DNA of 17,995 nucleotides, taken from the NCBI GenBank assembly GCA_050699055.1, contig JBOHCT010000077.1:1-17995 (forward strand). The letters run 5' to 3'. The position numbers were made by a program, and so were the translations under genes. How positions within the stretch are numbered: position 1 is the first letter of the stretch; every line of letters begins with the position of its first letter. The stretch is from JBOHCT01 sp050699055 (GTDB taxonomy: Bacteria > Actinomycetota > Actinomycetes > Streptosporangiales > JBOHCT01). Below the pieces are notes generated by a model, which did not search any database, had not been told where the DNA came from, and worked only from the letters and a program-made list of their open reading frames with translations. Positions 8,319-14,930 of the stretch are shown here, piece by piece.

Positions 8319-8440
8319 TGATCCCCTTCCGCGGTCCGTAGCGCGGCTGGGTCGTGCTGCGGCGCGTCTTTGATCCCTTCCGCGGTCCGTAGCCCGGCGG
8401 GCCCGTGCTGCGGCGGTGATCCGTTGCCGCGGTCCGGGGG
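8319..8440. repeat. Tandem repeat, about 2.5 units of ~50 bp
   Basis: Unit 1 runs 8319-8370 and unit 2 runs 8371-8416. They share TGATCCC(C)TTCCGCGGTCC and GTGCTGCGGCG, with four substitutions and one gap over 46 bp. A partial third unit begins at 8417 (TGATCCGTTGCCGCGGTCC). Unit 1 contains the short hairpin CCGCG...CGCGG. The repeats fill the gap after dapE, before the LOG gene at 8553, and contain no credible gene. A weak GATCCGCTGCC echo follows near 8490. Confidence 0.75.
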
Positions 8441-8552
8441 TGGAGTGCTCCGCGGTTCCCGACCGCGGGGCGGGATCTTGGAGGGTGCCGATCCGCTGCC
8501 CCGGCGCGTTGAGTCAAGGAGTACCAGCTCGGACGCGACTACGGTTGGTGAC

Positions 8553-9356
8553 ATGACCTCTGTTGATCCATCCAGGCCCGCGCCACGGCGGCGCGGGCTG
8601 ATCACATACCACCGCTCGGATCTCGGTACGACGGACCAGCGGCTACTAGACACCCGTGGACCGTCCGACTGGGTGCACACCGACCCGTGGCGGGTGCTGC
8701 GCATCCAGTCGGAGTTCGTCGAGGGCTTCGGCCTGCTGGCCGAGCTGGGTCCCGCGGTCAGCGTGTTCGGCTCCTCGCGTGTCTCGCCTGGCGAGCGGGA
8801 GTACACCCTGGCGGAAGAGGTCGGCGCGGGCCTGGCCGGCGCCGGTTACGCGGTCATCACCGGGGGCGGGCCGGGTGTCATGGAGGCGGTCAACAAGGGC
8901 GCGAACGAAGCCGGTGGCATGTCGGTAGGGCTCGGTATCGAGCTGCCGTTCGAGCAGGGACTGAACCGTTTCGTCGACGTCGGCATCCAGTTTCGGTACT
9001 TCTTCGTCCGCAAGACGATGTTCGTCAAGTACGCCCAGGCTTTCGTCTTCTTGCCCGGCGGGCTCGGCACGCTCGACGAGCTGTTCGAGGCGATGACGCT
9101 CGTCCAGACCGGCAAGGTCACGTGGTTCCCGCTGATCCTCGTCGGCAGTGACTACTGGAGCGGGCTCATCGAGTGGCTCAAGGACTCCGTCGCGGGTACG
9201 GGCAAGATCTCGCCGGAGGACGTCGACCTGGTGCGCGTCACCGATGATCTCGATGAGGTCGTGTCGGTCATCCGGCAGGCCGACGCGAAGCGACGCGCGG
9301 ACGAGAAGATCGGCCTGAACGGCCCCGGCACCCGTCGCGCGGCGCGGCCGGAGTAG
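8553..9356 (+). CDS. LOG-family protein (TIGR00730, Rossmann fold)
   Basis: A 267-residue protein with both signature motifs of the lysine-decarboxylase-like LOG family: GGGPGVMEAVNKGANEAGG from residue 104 and PGGLGTLDELFE from residue 168. Characterised members are cytokinin riboside 5'-monophosphate phosphoribohydrolases, which release adenine-type bases from nucleoside monophosphates; the old lysine decarboxylase label is wrong. The N-terminal 50 residues are extra compared with short LOG proteins, as in the Rv1205-like context. ATG at 8553 gives a sensible length but has no strong ribosome site; AAGGAG at 8517-8522 is too far upstream. Position after dapE matches M. tuberculosis order. 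Confidence 0.9.
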   Translation: MTSVDPSRPAPRRRGLITYHRSDLGTTDQRLLDTRGPSDWVHTDPWRVLRIQSEFVEGFGLLAELGPAVSVFGSSRVSPGEREYTLAEEVGAGLAGAGYAVITGGGPGVMEAVNKGANEAGGMSVGLGIELPFEQGLNRFVDVGIQFRYFFVRKTMFVKYAQAFVFLPGGLGTLDELFEAMTLVQTGKVTWFPLILVGSDYWSGLIEWLKDSVAGTGKISPEDVDLVRVTDDLDEVVSVIRQADAKRRADEKIGLNGPGTRRAARPE

Positions 9357-9385
9357 GGCGGCCCGCATTCGGTGTCTGGGGGAGT

Positions 9386-9468
9386 GGGCGGCGGGTGGCG
9401 CGGGTACGCAGACGTCCGGCTGGGGCTGGCAGTGACGTCCGAGGGAACGGGCGGCGGGTGACGCGGGT
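9386..9468. repeat. 20-bp direct repeat, period 63
   Basis: GGGCGGCGGGTGGCGCGGGT (9386-9405) recurs with one change at 9449-9468, between the convergent LOG and folP2-type genes. A GACGTCCG octamer also occurs twice in between, near 9411 and 9434. I see no terminator with a T-run here. Confidence 0.5.
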
Positions 9469-9485
9469 GCTCGGAGGTCGGCCCG

Positions 9486-10349
9486 CTACACCACGCCGCG
9501 CCGGCAGACGGCCGGTTCCCTGGTGCCGCGGATCGACGCGATCATGTCGAGCGTCTGCTTGGTCTCGCGGACCTGATGGGCACGGAAGACCCGGGCGCCG
9601 AGCCACGCGCAGACGCTGGTCGCGGCCAGGGTACCGGCGAGGCGCTCGCCCACGGGGAGATCGAGCGCCTCGCCGACGAAGTCCTTGTTCGACAGCGCGA
9701 CGAGCACCGGCCAGCCGGTCGCGGTCATCTCGGCGAGCCGTCGGGTGACCTCGAGGGAGTGGCGGGTGTTCTTGGCGAAGTCGTGCCCCGGGTCGATGAG
9801 GATCGCGTCGCGGCGTACGCCCAGGGCGGCCGCGCGTTCGGCCTCGCCGAGCGTACGGGCGATCACGTCGGCCATGACGTCGCGGTACACCACACGGTGG
9901 GGGTCGGTGCGTGGCGGCAGACCGCCCGCGTGCGTGCAGACGAGCCCCACATCCGCTCGCGCCGCGACCTCGGCGAGACGCGGGTCGGCCCCGCCCCACG
10001 CGTCGTTCAGCAGATCGGCGCCCGCGTCCACGACCGCCTCTCCCACCTCGGAACGCCACGTGTCGACGCTGACCACAAGTCCGCTGTGCCGGGCCCTGGC
10101 CGCCTTGACGAAGCTGACGGTCCGCCGGATCTCCTCGGCCACGCTGACGTCGTCACCCTGCCCCGCCTTCACTCCGCCGATGTCCACGATGTCGGCGCCC
10201 TCGGCGACGGCGCGGTCGACCGCCTCGAGAGCGGCGTCGAAGGCATACGTCCGGCCGCGGTCGAAGAAAGAGTCGGGCGTACGGTTGACGATCGCCATGA
10301 CGAGAAGGTCGTCGTCGGCGAAGGCCCGCGGCCCTAGGCGGAGCGTCAT
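9486..10349 (-). CDS. folP2: FolP2-type dihydropteroate synthase homologue
   Basis: A 287-residue TIM-barrel protein of the pterin-binding family. The pterin side is conserved: MAIVNRTPDSFFDRG, VVSVDTWRSEV, DLLNDAWGG and IDPGHDFAKNT. The substrate loops differ from true DHPS. The usual GGESTRPG loop is replaced by IGGVKAGQGD, and the SRK-F loop by ALSNKDFVGEAL. The final RAHQV keeps Arg and His. These differences are shared with M. tuberculosis FolP2 (Rv1207), which is reported to lack DHPS activity. ATG at 10349 has GGAG upstream. It is inverted relative to its mycobacterial counterpart and no gpgS follows. The name rests on motif and context; the reaction is unknown. Confidence 0.88.
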   Translation of the reverse strand: MTLRLGPRAFADDDLLVMAIVNRTPDSFFDRGRTYAFDAALEAVDRAVAEGADIVDIGGVKAGQGDDVSVAEEIRRTVSFVKAARARHSGLVVSVDTWRSEVGEAVVDAGADLLNDAWGGADPRLAEVAARADVGLVCTHAGGLPPRTDPHRVVYRDVMADVIARTLGEAERAAALGVRRDAILIDPGHDFAKNTRHSLEVTRRLAEMTATGWPVLVALSNKDFVGEALDLPVGERLAGTLAATSVCAWLGARVFRAHQVRETKQTLDMIASIRGTREPAVCRRGVV

Positions 10350-10430
10350 GTCTCCAGTGTGGCCCGCAGTGTGGCGGCAGTGTCCGGCCCGACGGCTCCG
10401 TACCGGGTCGCCACGTGGCACGATCGAGCT

Positions 10431-10754
10431 ATGCTCATCCTCGCCCTCATGGTGATCGCGGTCGTCTGCGTTCTGGCCGGGGTCGCCGTCACCGCTACCG
10501 GGCGTGGCGGCGAGCTCGCGTGGTACCCCTACGCCGTCATCAACCTCCCCGCGGGCCGTCCGCTCACACCGACAGACATCGAGCGGCTCCGCTTCCAACG
10601 CGGCGTATGGGGCTACCGGTCGTCCCACGTCGAGGAGGTGTTGGACCGCTTCGCCCGTACCCTGGCCGAGCGCGACGCCCGCATCGCCGACCTGGAGCGG
10701 CACGTCTTCGCCGATCAACTCGGTGATCGCGGTCGCGGCAAGGACGAGCTGTGA
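10431..10754 (+). CDS. Small membrane protein with DivIVA-type motif
   Basis: A 107-residue protein with an N-terminal membrane segment (LILALMVIAVVCVLAGVAV, residues 2-20). A DivIVA-like module follows (PLTPTDIERLRFQRGVWGYR, then SSHVEEVLDRFARTLAERDA). The C-terminus is a short predicted helix rich in charged residues. Such modules bind membranes or polar complexes, and the counterpart in M. tuberculosis (Rv1209) also lies between folP2 and tagA. No clear ribosome site is visible before ATG 10431, which is 81 bp from the divergent folP2-type start, so a short-leader transcript is possible. It overlaps the glycosylase gene by 4 bases. Confidence 0.82.
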   Translation: MLILALMVIAVVCVLAGVAVTATGRGGELAWYPYAVINLPAGRPLTPTDIERLRFQRGVWGYRSSHVEEVLDRFARTLAERDARIADLERHVFADQLGDRGRGKDEL

Positions 10755-11371
10755 CAGTCCCTCCCAGTGGGCCTCCTGGTGGGGTTCCCGGTGGTCCGGT
10801 CACGGGACCCGACGGGCGTCCGCGCTGTCCCTGGGGGACGTCCGCCCCCGACTACATCGCCTACCACGACGACGAGTGGGGCAGGCCGGTCCGCGGTGAT
10901 CACGGGATCTACGAGCGGCTCGTCCTCGAAGGCTTTCAGTCGGGCCTGTCGTGGCTCACGATCCTCCGCAAGCGGGAGGCGTTCCGCCGGGCGTTCGCGG
11001 GCTTCGATCCCGTGCGCGTGGCGGCGTACGACGACGGCGAAGTCGAGCGCCTGCTCGCCGACCCCGGCATCGTACGGAACGGCCGCAAGGTCCGGGCCGC
11101 GGTCGCGAACGCGCGGGCGGCGCTCGACGTACCCGGGGGTCTCGCCCGGCTGGTGTGGTCGTATGCCCCCGCGCCGCGGCCGGCACCGCGGACCGCCGAC
11201 GACGTGCCCGCCACGACTCCGGAGTCGCGTGCGCTCGCCCGTGAGCTGAAGCGGCGCGGCTTCCGCTTCGTCGGGCCGACCACGGTGTACGCGCTGATGC
11301 AGGCGTGCGGCATCGTCGACGATCACCTGGCGGGATGCTTCCGCCGCGGTTGCCCGCCACCCGGAAGTTGA
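10751..11371 (+). CDS. tagA: DNA-3-methyladenine glycosylase I
   Basis: A 206-residue base-excision repair enzyme that removes 3-methyladenine from alkylated DNA. The N-terminus is a Gly/Pro-rich extension of about 24 residues, then RCPWGTSAPDYIAYHDDEWG. Cys26 and His39 correspond to the first two zinc ligands of E. coli Tag, and HLAGC near the C-terminus supplies the second His and Cys. LVLEGFQSGLSWLTILRKRE carries the active-site Glu and Trp. The start is GTG 10751 within a GTGA overlap with the DivIVA-like gene, so it is translationally coupled. Gene order matches Rv1209-Rv1210. Confidence 0.95.
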   Translation: MTVPPSGPPGGVPGGPVTGPDGRPRCPWGTSAPDYIAYHDDEWGRPVRGDHGIYERLVLEGFQSGLSWLTILRKREAFRRAFAGFDPVRVAAYDDGEVERLLADPGIVRNGRKVRAAVANARAALDVPGGLARLVWSYAPAPRPAPRTADDVPATTPESRALARELKRRGFRFVGPTTVYALMQACGIVDDHLAGCFRRGCPPPGS

Positions 11372-11513
11372 TCATCTCCCCCTTCCAAATTGCCGCCAGT
11401 GCGCCGGAAATGTCCGCTCTAGCTGACACGGAGGAGGGGAACGTGATCGTTTGCCTGTGGCAGGCACGGGTCGGCGAGAGGGGAGGGGGTCGGAGGGTGG
11501 CGGCGAGGCGGGG

Positions 11514-12299
11514 TCAGCGGCCCTCGAAGGTGGGATTGCGCTTGGCCACGAACGCACGGGTGGCCCGCTGGTGGTCGTCCGTACGTGCGCACTCCTCCTG
11601 CAGGACGGCCTCTCGCTCGAGTGCGTCCTCGAGGGTGCTCGTCGCGGCGTAGTCGACCGCCTCGCGGATCGCGGAGTACGCCCTGGTGGGACCGCCCGCG
11701 AGACGGGCGGCGAGCTCGTGGACGTGCGCGGCGAGGATGTCGGGACCGACGACCTCGCCCACGATGCCGAGCTCGAGGGCCCGCCGTGCGTCGACCGGCT
11801 CGGGGAGCACGAGCAGCTCCAGGGCACGTGCACGGCCCACGAGGCGCTGCAGCGTCCACGACGCGCCGGTGTCGGGCCCGAGCCCGATGTTCGCGAACGC
11901 CATGAGGAAGCTCGCCTTCTCCGAGGCGACCCTGAGATCGCACGCGAACGCGAGCGACGCGCCCGCCCCTGCCGCCACGCCGTTCACCGCCGCGACGACC
12001 GGCTTCGGCATCGCCGCGAGGGTACGCACGATCGGGTTGTAGTGGTCACGGACGGTGTCGCCGAGGCCCTCGCCCGCGTCCAGCCCCTCGACGTGCTCGC
12101 GCAGGTCCTGTCCGACGCAGAAGGCGCGTCCGGTGCCGGTCAGCACGACCGCCCTGGACTCGGTGTCATCGGCGGCCCGCCGGAGCGCGTCGAGCAAGGA
12201 CTCCTTGGTGTAACGGTTCAGCGCCCCCAGCGCCTCCGGACGGTTCAGCGTCAGTGTGGTGACACCATCCCGCGTCTCGTACAGCACGGTCTCGGACAC
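11514..12299 (-). CDS. Enoyl-CoA hydratase/isomerase (crotonase family, PaaG-like)
   Basis: A 261-residue crotonase-fold protein. TLTLNRPEALGALN opens the domain. The first oxyanion-hole segment is GTGRAFCVGQDLREHVEG and the second is VNGVAAGAGASLAFACDLRV. The helix FANIGLGPDTGASWTLQRLVG carries an Asp, as in PaaG-type isomerases, where the Asp rather than two Glu residues acts as base. It probably acts on a CoA thioester ring or chain, but the substrate cannot be named from sequence. GTG at 12299 was chosen because GGAAGGAGGCAGA precedes it directly. It is not part of the mycobacterial syntenic block and lies convergent with tagA. Confidence 0.88.
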   Translation of the reverse strand: MSETVLYETRDGVTTLTLNRPEALGALNRYTKESLLDALRRAADDTESRAVVLTGTGRAFCVGQDLREHVEGLDAGEGLGDTVRDHYNPIVRTLAAMPKPVVAAVNGVAAGAGASLAFACDLRVASEKASFLMAFANIGLGPDTGASWTLQRLVGRARALELLVLPEPVDARRALELGIVGEVVGPDILAAHVHELAARLAGGPTRAYSAIREAVDYAATSTLEDALEREAVLQEECARTDDHQRATRAFVAKRNPTFEGR

Positions 12300-12350
12300 T
12301 CTGCCTCCTTCCGGGCTTCCTTCTGTGCCTCCTGTGCCTCCTCCTGGCCC
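12300..12350 (-). promoter_or_regulatory. Purine-rich leader with repeated Shine-Dalgarno motifs
   Basis: On the minus strand the 50 bases before the crotonase GTG contain GGAGG-like motifs in series: AGGAGG twice within a GGAGGCACA tandem, AAGGA, and AAGGAGG. Only the last is correctly spaced for the start at 12299. The others could act as ribosome standby sites, or may simply be a slipped microrepeat. Confidence 0.5.
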
Positions 12351-12413
12351 CTGCCTCACCTGCGGTTGTGCGATCCCGTCGAGAACCAGTGTGCCCGCGA
12401 GTAGTGCTGATCG

Positions 12414-12444
12414 TTACCCGTACGACGCCTGAACACGAAATAAT
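12414..12444 (+). promoter_or_regulatory. Candidate promoter of the DUF3117 gene
   Basis: TTACCC (12414-12419) and AATAAT (12439-12444) are separated by 19 bp in a noticeably AT-richer stretch. The gap is slightly long. The palindrome at 12466-12485 would lie just after the transcription start. Prediction by pattern only. Confidence 0.35.
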
Positions 12445-12465
12445 GGATCTCCAGTGGTCAGGGTT

Positions 12466-12485
12466 CAAGCGATTGCGTTCGCTTG
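12466..12485. promoter_or_regulatory. Inverted repeat CAAGCGA-N6-TCGCTTG
   Basis: Perfect 7-bp arms (12466-12472 and 12479-12485) surround a 6-bp centre, 36 bp before the DUF3117 start and 20 bp after the candidate -10. It could be a repressor site or an mRNA hairpin in the leader. The regulator is unknown. Confidence 0.5.
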
Positions 12486-12521
12486 CCGCGGCGCGACGTC
12501 ACGCAGGAAGGGGATGCACGC

Positions 12522-12689
12522 ATGGCGGCGATGAAGCCGCGGACAGGCGACGGTCCGCTCGAGGTGGCCAAAGAGGGACGCGGGATCGTCATGCGAGTCC
12601 CCCTCGAAGGTGGTGGGCGGCTAGTCGTCGAGCTGACGGCCGACGAAGCCGGCGACCTGAGCGAGGCGCTGAAGACCGCCGTGGGGTAG
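12522..12689 (+). CDS. DUF3117 protein (Rv1211 type)
   Basis: A 55-residue protein matching DUF3117 from end to end: MAAMKPRTGDGPLEVAKEGR, then a MRVPLEGGGRLVVELTADEA segment and ALKTAVG. The family is short, cytoplasmic, highly conserved across actinobacteria, and without assigned function. The start has AGGAAGGGG at ideal spacing (12505-12513). In M. tuberculosis the same gene (Rv1211) follows tagA; here the enoyl-CoA hydratase gene separates them. It converges with the O-methyltransferase gene with only 40 bp between. Confidence 0.92.
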   Translation: MAAMKPRTGDGPLEVAKEGRGIVMRVPLEGGGRLVVELTADEAGDLSEALKTAVG

Positions 12690-12729
12690 GGCGGAGAGGC
12701 TCCTGCCTCGTGCCGGGCGGCGGGACCGG

Positions 12730-13362
12730 TCAGCCGCGTTTGACGGCTGCGAGCAGGCCGTCACCGACGGGCAGCAGCAGCGGCACGAGGCGCTCGTCGT
12801 CGCGTACGACCTTGCCGAGTTCGCGGACAGCCACCGTGTCCGGGTCGCGCCGGGCCGGGTCGGCGACCTGACCGTGCCATAGCGCGTTGTCGAAGGCCAT
12901 GACACCGCCGAGGTGCAGCAGCCGCATCGCCTCGGAGAGGTACTCCGCGTACTCATGCTTCGCGGCGTCGCAGAACACCAGGTCGTAGCCACCGTCCGTG
13001 AGCCGGGGCAGTACGTCCAAGGCGCGTCCGGTGATCAGGCGGATGCGCGTGTGAGAGAAGCCGGCCTCGGTGTACGCCTGCTTGGCGAGCCGCTGATGCT
13101 CGGGCTCGACGTCGACGCTTGTGAGCATGCCGTCGGGGCGCATCCCCCGCAGCAGCCACACCCCGGACACGCCGACGCCGCTCCCTACCTCGACGACCGC
13201 CCGCGCGCCGACGAGAGCCGCGAGGAAGCGCAGCGCCGCGCCGCTTCCCGGGCTGATCGGTGGGGCGACGACGTCCTCGGACCGCGCGCGGGCGTCGACG
13301 AGCGCGTCGTCCTCGGGCAGGAACCTTTCGGAGTACGCCCAGCTGGCTTCGTGGCTAGAGAT
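12730..13362 (-). CDS. O-methyltransferase, Rv1220c-like, apparent ATC start
   Basis: A 210-residue class I SAM-dependent O-methyltransferase (Methyltransf_3/24). Motif I is AVVEVGSGVGVSGVWLLRGM, followed by LTSVDVEPEHQRLAKQA. VFCDAAKHEYAEYL carries the usual DA(D) position, here DAAK, and GGVMAFDNALWHGQV follows. It is orthologous in position to Rv1220c, divergent from sigE. The start is odd. The expected opening (x-SSHEASWAYSERFLPEDD) is preceded by TGAGGAGG and a 5-nt spacer, but the codon there is ATC (13362-13360). No ATG, GTG or TTG lies in frame nearby. It uses either a rare ATC start or an allele mutated at the start codon. Confidence 0.85.
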   Translation of the reverse strand: MSSHEASWAYSERFLPEDDALVDARARSEDVVAPPISPGSGAALRFLAALVGARAVVEVGSGVGVSGVWLLRGMRPDGMLTSVDVEPEHQRLAKQAYTEAGFSHTRIRLITGRALDVLPRLTDGGYDLVFCDAAKHEYAEYLSEAMRLLHLGGVMAFDNALWHGQVADPARRDPDTVAVRELGKVVRDDERLVPLLLPVGDGLLAAVKRG

Positions 13363-13375
13363 GGCTGCCTCCTCA
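13363..13375 (-). promoter_or_regulatory. Ribosome binding site fixing an ATC start
   Basis: TGAGGAGG (13375-13368 on the minus strand) followed by CAGCC and then ATC. The spacing of five bases is ideal, and it points to the ATC codon rather than to any standard start. Confidence 0.7.
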
Positions 13376-13520
13376 GAGACCGCGCGGATGGGACTGCCGG
13401 GCTCGCGGGGAGTGGGCCCCCAACGTTCGATCAGCGGCAGCTTACAGGCCGCGCGGATAGGGCGGTGGTAAAGGAGCGCGTCACCCGCGCGCGAGCGGCA
13501 AGGCGGAGGAAGGAGTCGCA

Positions 13521-13784
13521 GTGGGCCTGCGTCGACTGACGACCCCCGTCGCCCCGCGGAAACGCGGGGGCGTTTTCGTGGGGATGGGGCGAAGCCGGTC
13601 GCGATGCGGGGACGCGCGTGTCCGCCAGTCCTCTCCGCGCGGCCTGTACCTCCGGGAACGCCCAAGGGCGGCTTCTCGTTGGTCCGAGCGAAGAGCATCG
13701 GCGAGCGATCCCGTTTGCCCGGGGGGCGACTGGGCAGGGAGGGGATGGACCAGGCACCATGATGGTGACAGCGGTCCCGCGTGA
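13521..13784 (+). CDS. Possible leader ORF upstream of sigE
   Basis: An 87-codon frame begins with GTG 13521 behind an excellent ribosome site (GGAGGAAGGAG, 13505-13515). Its TGA (13782-13784) touches the sigE ribosome site, 13 bases before the sigE GTG. It opens MGLRRLTTPVAPRKRG and runs through the hairpin repeat at 13552-13583. Third-position GC is high for the first dozen or so codons and then falls. That suggests only a short peptide, or nothing, is selected. No family is recognised. It is listed because the site and stop position would allow coupling to sigE. Confidence 0.22.
   Translation: MGLRRLTTPVAPRKRGGVFVGMGRSRSRCGDARVRQSSPRGLYLRERPRAASRWSERRASASDPVCPGGDWAGRGWTRHHDGDSGPA
13552..13583 (+). 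repeat. 32-bp hairpin repeat, copy 2
   Basis: Arms CCCCGCGGAAACGC and GCGTTTTCGTGGGG flank the loop GGGG. The plus-strand RNA pairs at all 14 positions, two of them G/U. It is the same element as 4011-4042 in the other orientation, differing only in the 4-base loop. It lies about 70 bp before the predicted sigE promoter. Next to it, the ATGGGGC sequence resembles the TGGGG flank of copy 1. Confidence 0.8.
13654..13680 (+). promoter_or_regulatory. ECF-type promoter of sigE (GGGAAC-N17-CGTT)
   Basis: GGGAAC (13654-13659) is followed after 17 bp by CGTT (13677-13680). This matches the GGAAC / CGTT promoters recognised by SigE-type ECF sigma factors. The predicted start near 13687 leaves a leader of about 110 nt before GTG 13798. 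Autoregulation by SigE, or activation by another ECF factor such as SigH, are both plausible. Confidence 0.6.
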
Positions 13785-13797
13785 GGGAGGAGCCGTC

Positions 13798-14382
13798 GTG
13801 GCCGACCGCGACCACTCGGCCGGTGCGTCGTGGGTACCGCCTTCCTGGGATGAGGTCGTGCGTACCCACTCCGCGCGGGTCTACCGCCTTGCCTACCGCC
13901 TCACCGGCAACAAGCACGACGCCGAGGATCTCACGCAGGAGGTCTTCGTCCGTGTCTTCAGGTCGCTGTCCAGCTACACGCCGGGGACGTTCGAGGGCTG
14001 GCTGCACAGGATCACGACGAACCTGTTCCTCGACCATGCCCGTCGGCGTGCCCGTATCCGGTTCGAGGGCCTCGCCGACGATGCCGCCGACCGCCTCCAT
14101 GGCCGCGAGCCCACCCCAGACGACGTCTACGACCGTCGCCACTTCGACGCCGACGTCCAGGACGCCCTCGACGCGCTGGCGCCGGACTTCCGCGCCGCTG
14201 TGGTGCTCTGCGACATCGAGGGTCTTTCGTACGAAGAGATCGCCGCGACGCTCGGGGTGAAGCTCGGCACGGTGCGCAGCCGCATCCACCGTGGCCGTGC
14301 GCAGCTGCGCGCCGCCCTCGACCATCGGGCGCCGCGCCCCGCACGTGAAGGAGACTCGTCACGCGAAGGAGAGGCGTCATGA
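13798..14382 (+). CDS. sigE: ECF RNA polymerase sigma factor SigE
   Basis: A 194-residue ECF sigma factor. Region 2 is unmistakable (RVYRLAYRLTGNKHDAEDLT, then FVRVFRSLSSYTPGTFEGWL and HRITTNLFLDHARRRARIR). Region 4 follows: FRAAVVLCDIEGLSYEEIAA and LGVKLGTVRSRIHRGRAQLR. Near identity to M. tuberculosis SigE in these segments and the rseA-htrA-tatB neighbours support orthology. It directs envelope-stress transcription. GTG 13798 is preferred because of AGGGAGGAG at 13784-13792. An in-frame ATG at 13759 would add 13 residues but has a weak site. Its ATGA overlap with rseA couples sigma and anti-sigma synthesis. Confidence 0.95.
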   Translation: MADRDHSAGASWVPPSWDEVVRTHSARVYRLAYRLTGNKHDAEDLTQEVFVRVFRSLSSYTPGTFEGWLHRITTNLFLDHARRRARIRFEGLADDAADRLHGREPTPDDVYDRRHFDADVQDALDALAPDFRAAVVLCDIEGLSYEEIAATLGVKLGTVRSRIHRGRAQLRAALDHRAPRPAREGDSSREGEAS

Positions 14383-14930
14383 GCCACCTCGGCGAACGCC
14401 TCACCGCCCTGATCGACGGCGAGCTCGACCACGACGCCCGCGATCGGGTGCTCGCGCACCTCGCCCTGTGCGACGAGTGCCGCGTAGAAGCCGACAGTCA
14501 GCGTGCACTCAAGCGGGCCCTCTCCGGCCTCGGCGGGCCGCCTCCCTCCGACGCGCTCGTCGGGAAGCTGCGCTCGCTCGCGGAGCCCGGCCCCCCGCTG
14601 CCGCCGCCGACCCGCCCGCTGCCCGGGCGCTCCCGCGGACCGCGCAGCGTGGTGTTCCGGCAGGCGCGTCACCCGGGCCACCAGGGCCATCGCCCGCTGC
14701 GTTACGCGGTCGCCGGACTGTTCTCGCTCGCGATCGTGGCCTTCTGCGCCGCCTTCGTGGCCGGCGGGGGCGGCGCCGGCCCGACCACCGTGGACGTCGG
14801 GCCCGCGGTCAACCGTTACGCGGTCGAGCACGCCGCGACCGTCGGGGAGGTCCCGCTCACCGACCCCGCGGCGGGGGCCGCCTTCACCACCGTGTCGACG
14901 ACCTCGACGACGACCGCCGCTACCCCGTGA
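14379..14930 (+). CDS. rseA: Zinc-binding anti-sigma factor RseA
   Basis: A 183-residue anti-sigma protein. The ZAS zinc motif is H27-xxx-C31-xx-C34 in AHLALCDECR, within a helix that should clasp SigE. A Pro/Arg-rich linker follows, then one membrane segment at about residues 109-128 (AVAGLFSLAIVAFCAAFVAG) and a Thr/Ser-rich extracytoplasmic tail of about 50 residues. M. tuberculosis RseA (Rv1222) has the same zinc motif; a membrane span here would let it sense envelope signals. ATG 14379 overlaps the sigE stop, and its own stop overlaps the next GTG. Confidence 0.9.
   Translation: MSHLGERLTALIDGELDHDARDRVLAHLALCDECRVEADSQRALKRALSGLGGPPPSDALVGKLRSLAEPGPPLPPPTRPLPGRSRGPRSVVFRQARHPGHQGHRPLRYAVAGLFSLAIVAFCAAFVAGGGGAGPTTVDVGPAVNRYAVEHAATVGEVPLTDPAAGAAFTTVSTTSTTTAATP

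Noticed and set aside
11434..11458. GGGGAAC followed by CGTT as an ECF promoter
   Set aside because: The two boxes are only about six bases apart, far short of the 16-17 bp required.
11443..11652. GTG frame with a GGAGGAGGGG site in the tagA-crotonase gap
   Set aside because: The site is good, but the peptide turns Arg/Ser-rich and runs antisense into the crotonase C-terminus. No family or conservation signal is visible.
12300..12359. Upstream GTG (12359) for the crotonase gene
   Set aside because: It would add a Gly-rich stretch encoded by the repeated ribosome-site motifs. GTG 12299 fits the family start and has the properly spaced site.
13363..14325. Upstream in-frame extension of the O-methyltransferase frame across sigE
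   Set aside because: It would run antisense through sigE and the upstream region, and the family ends near the ATC. The extension is low-complexity shadow sequence.
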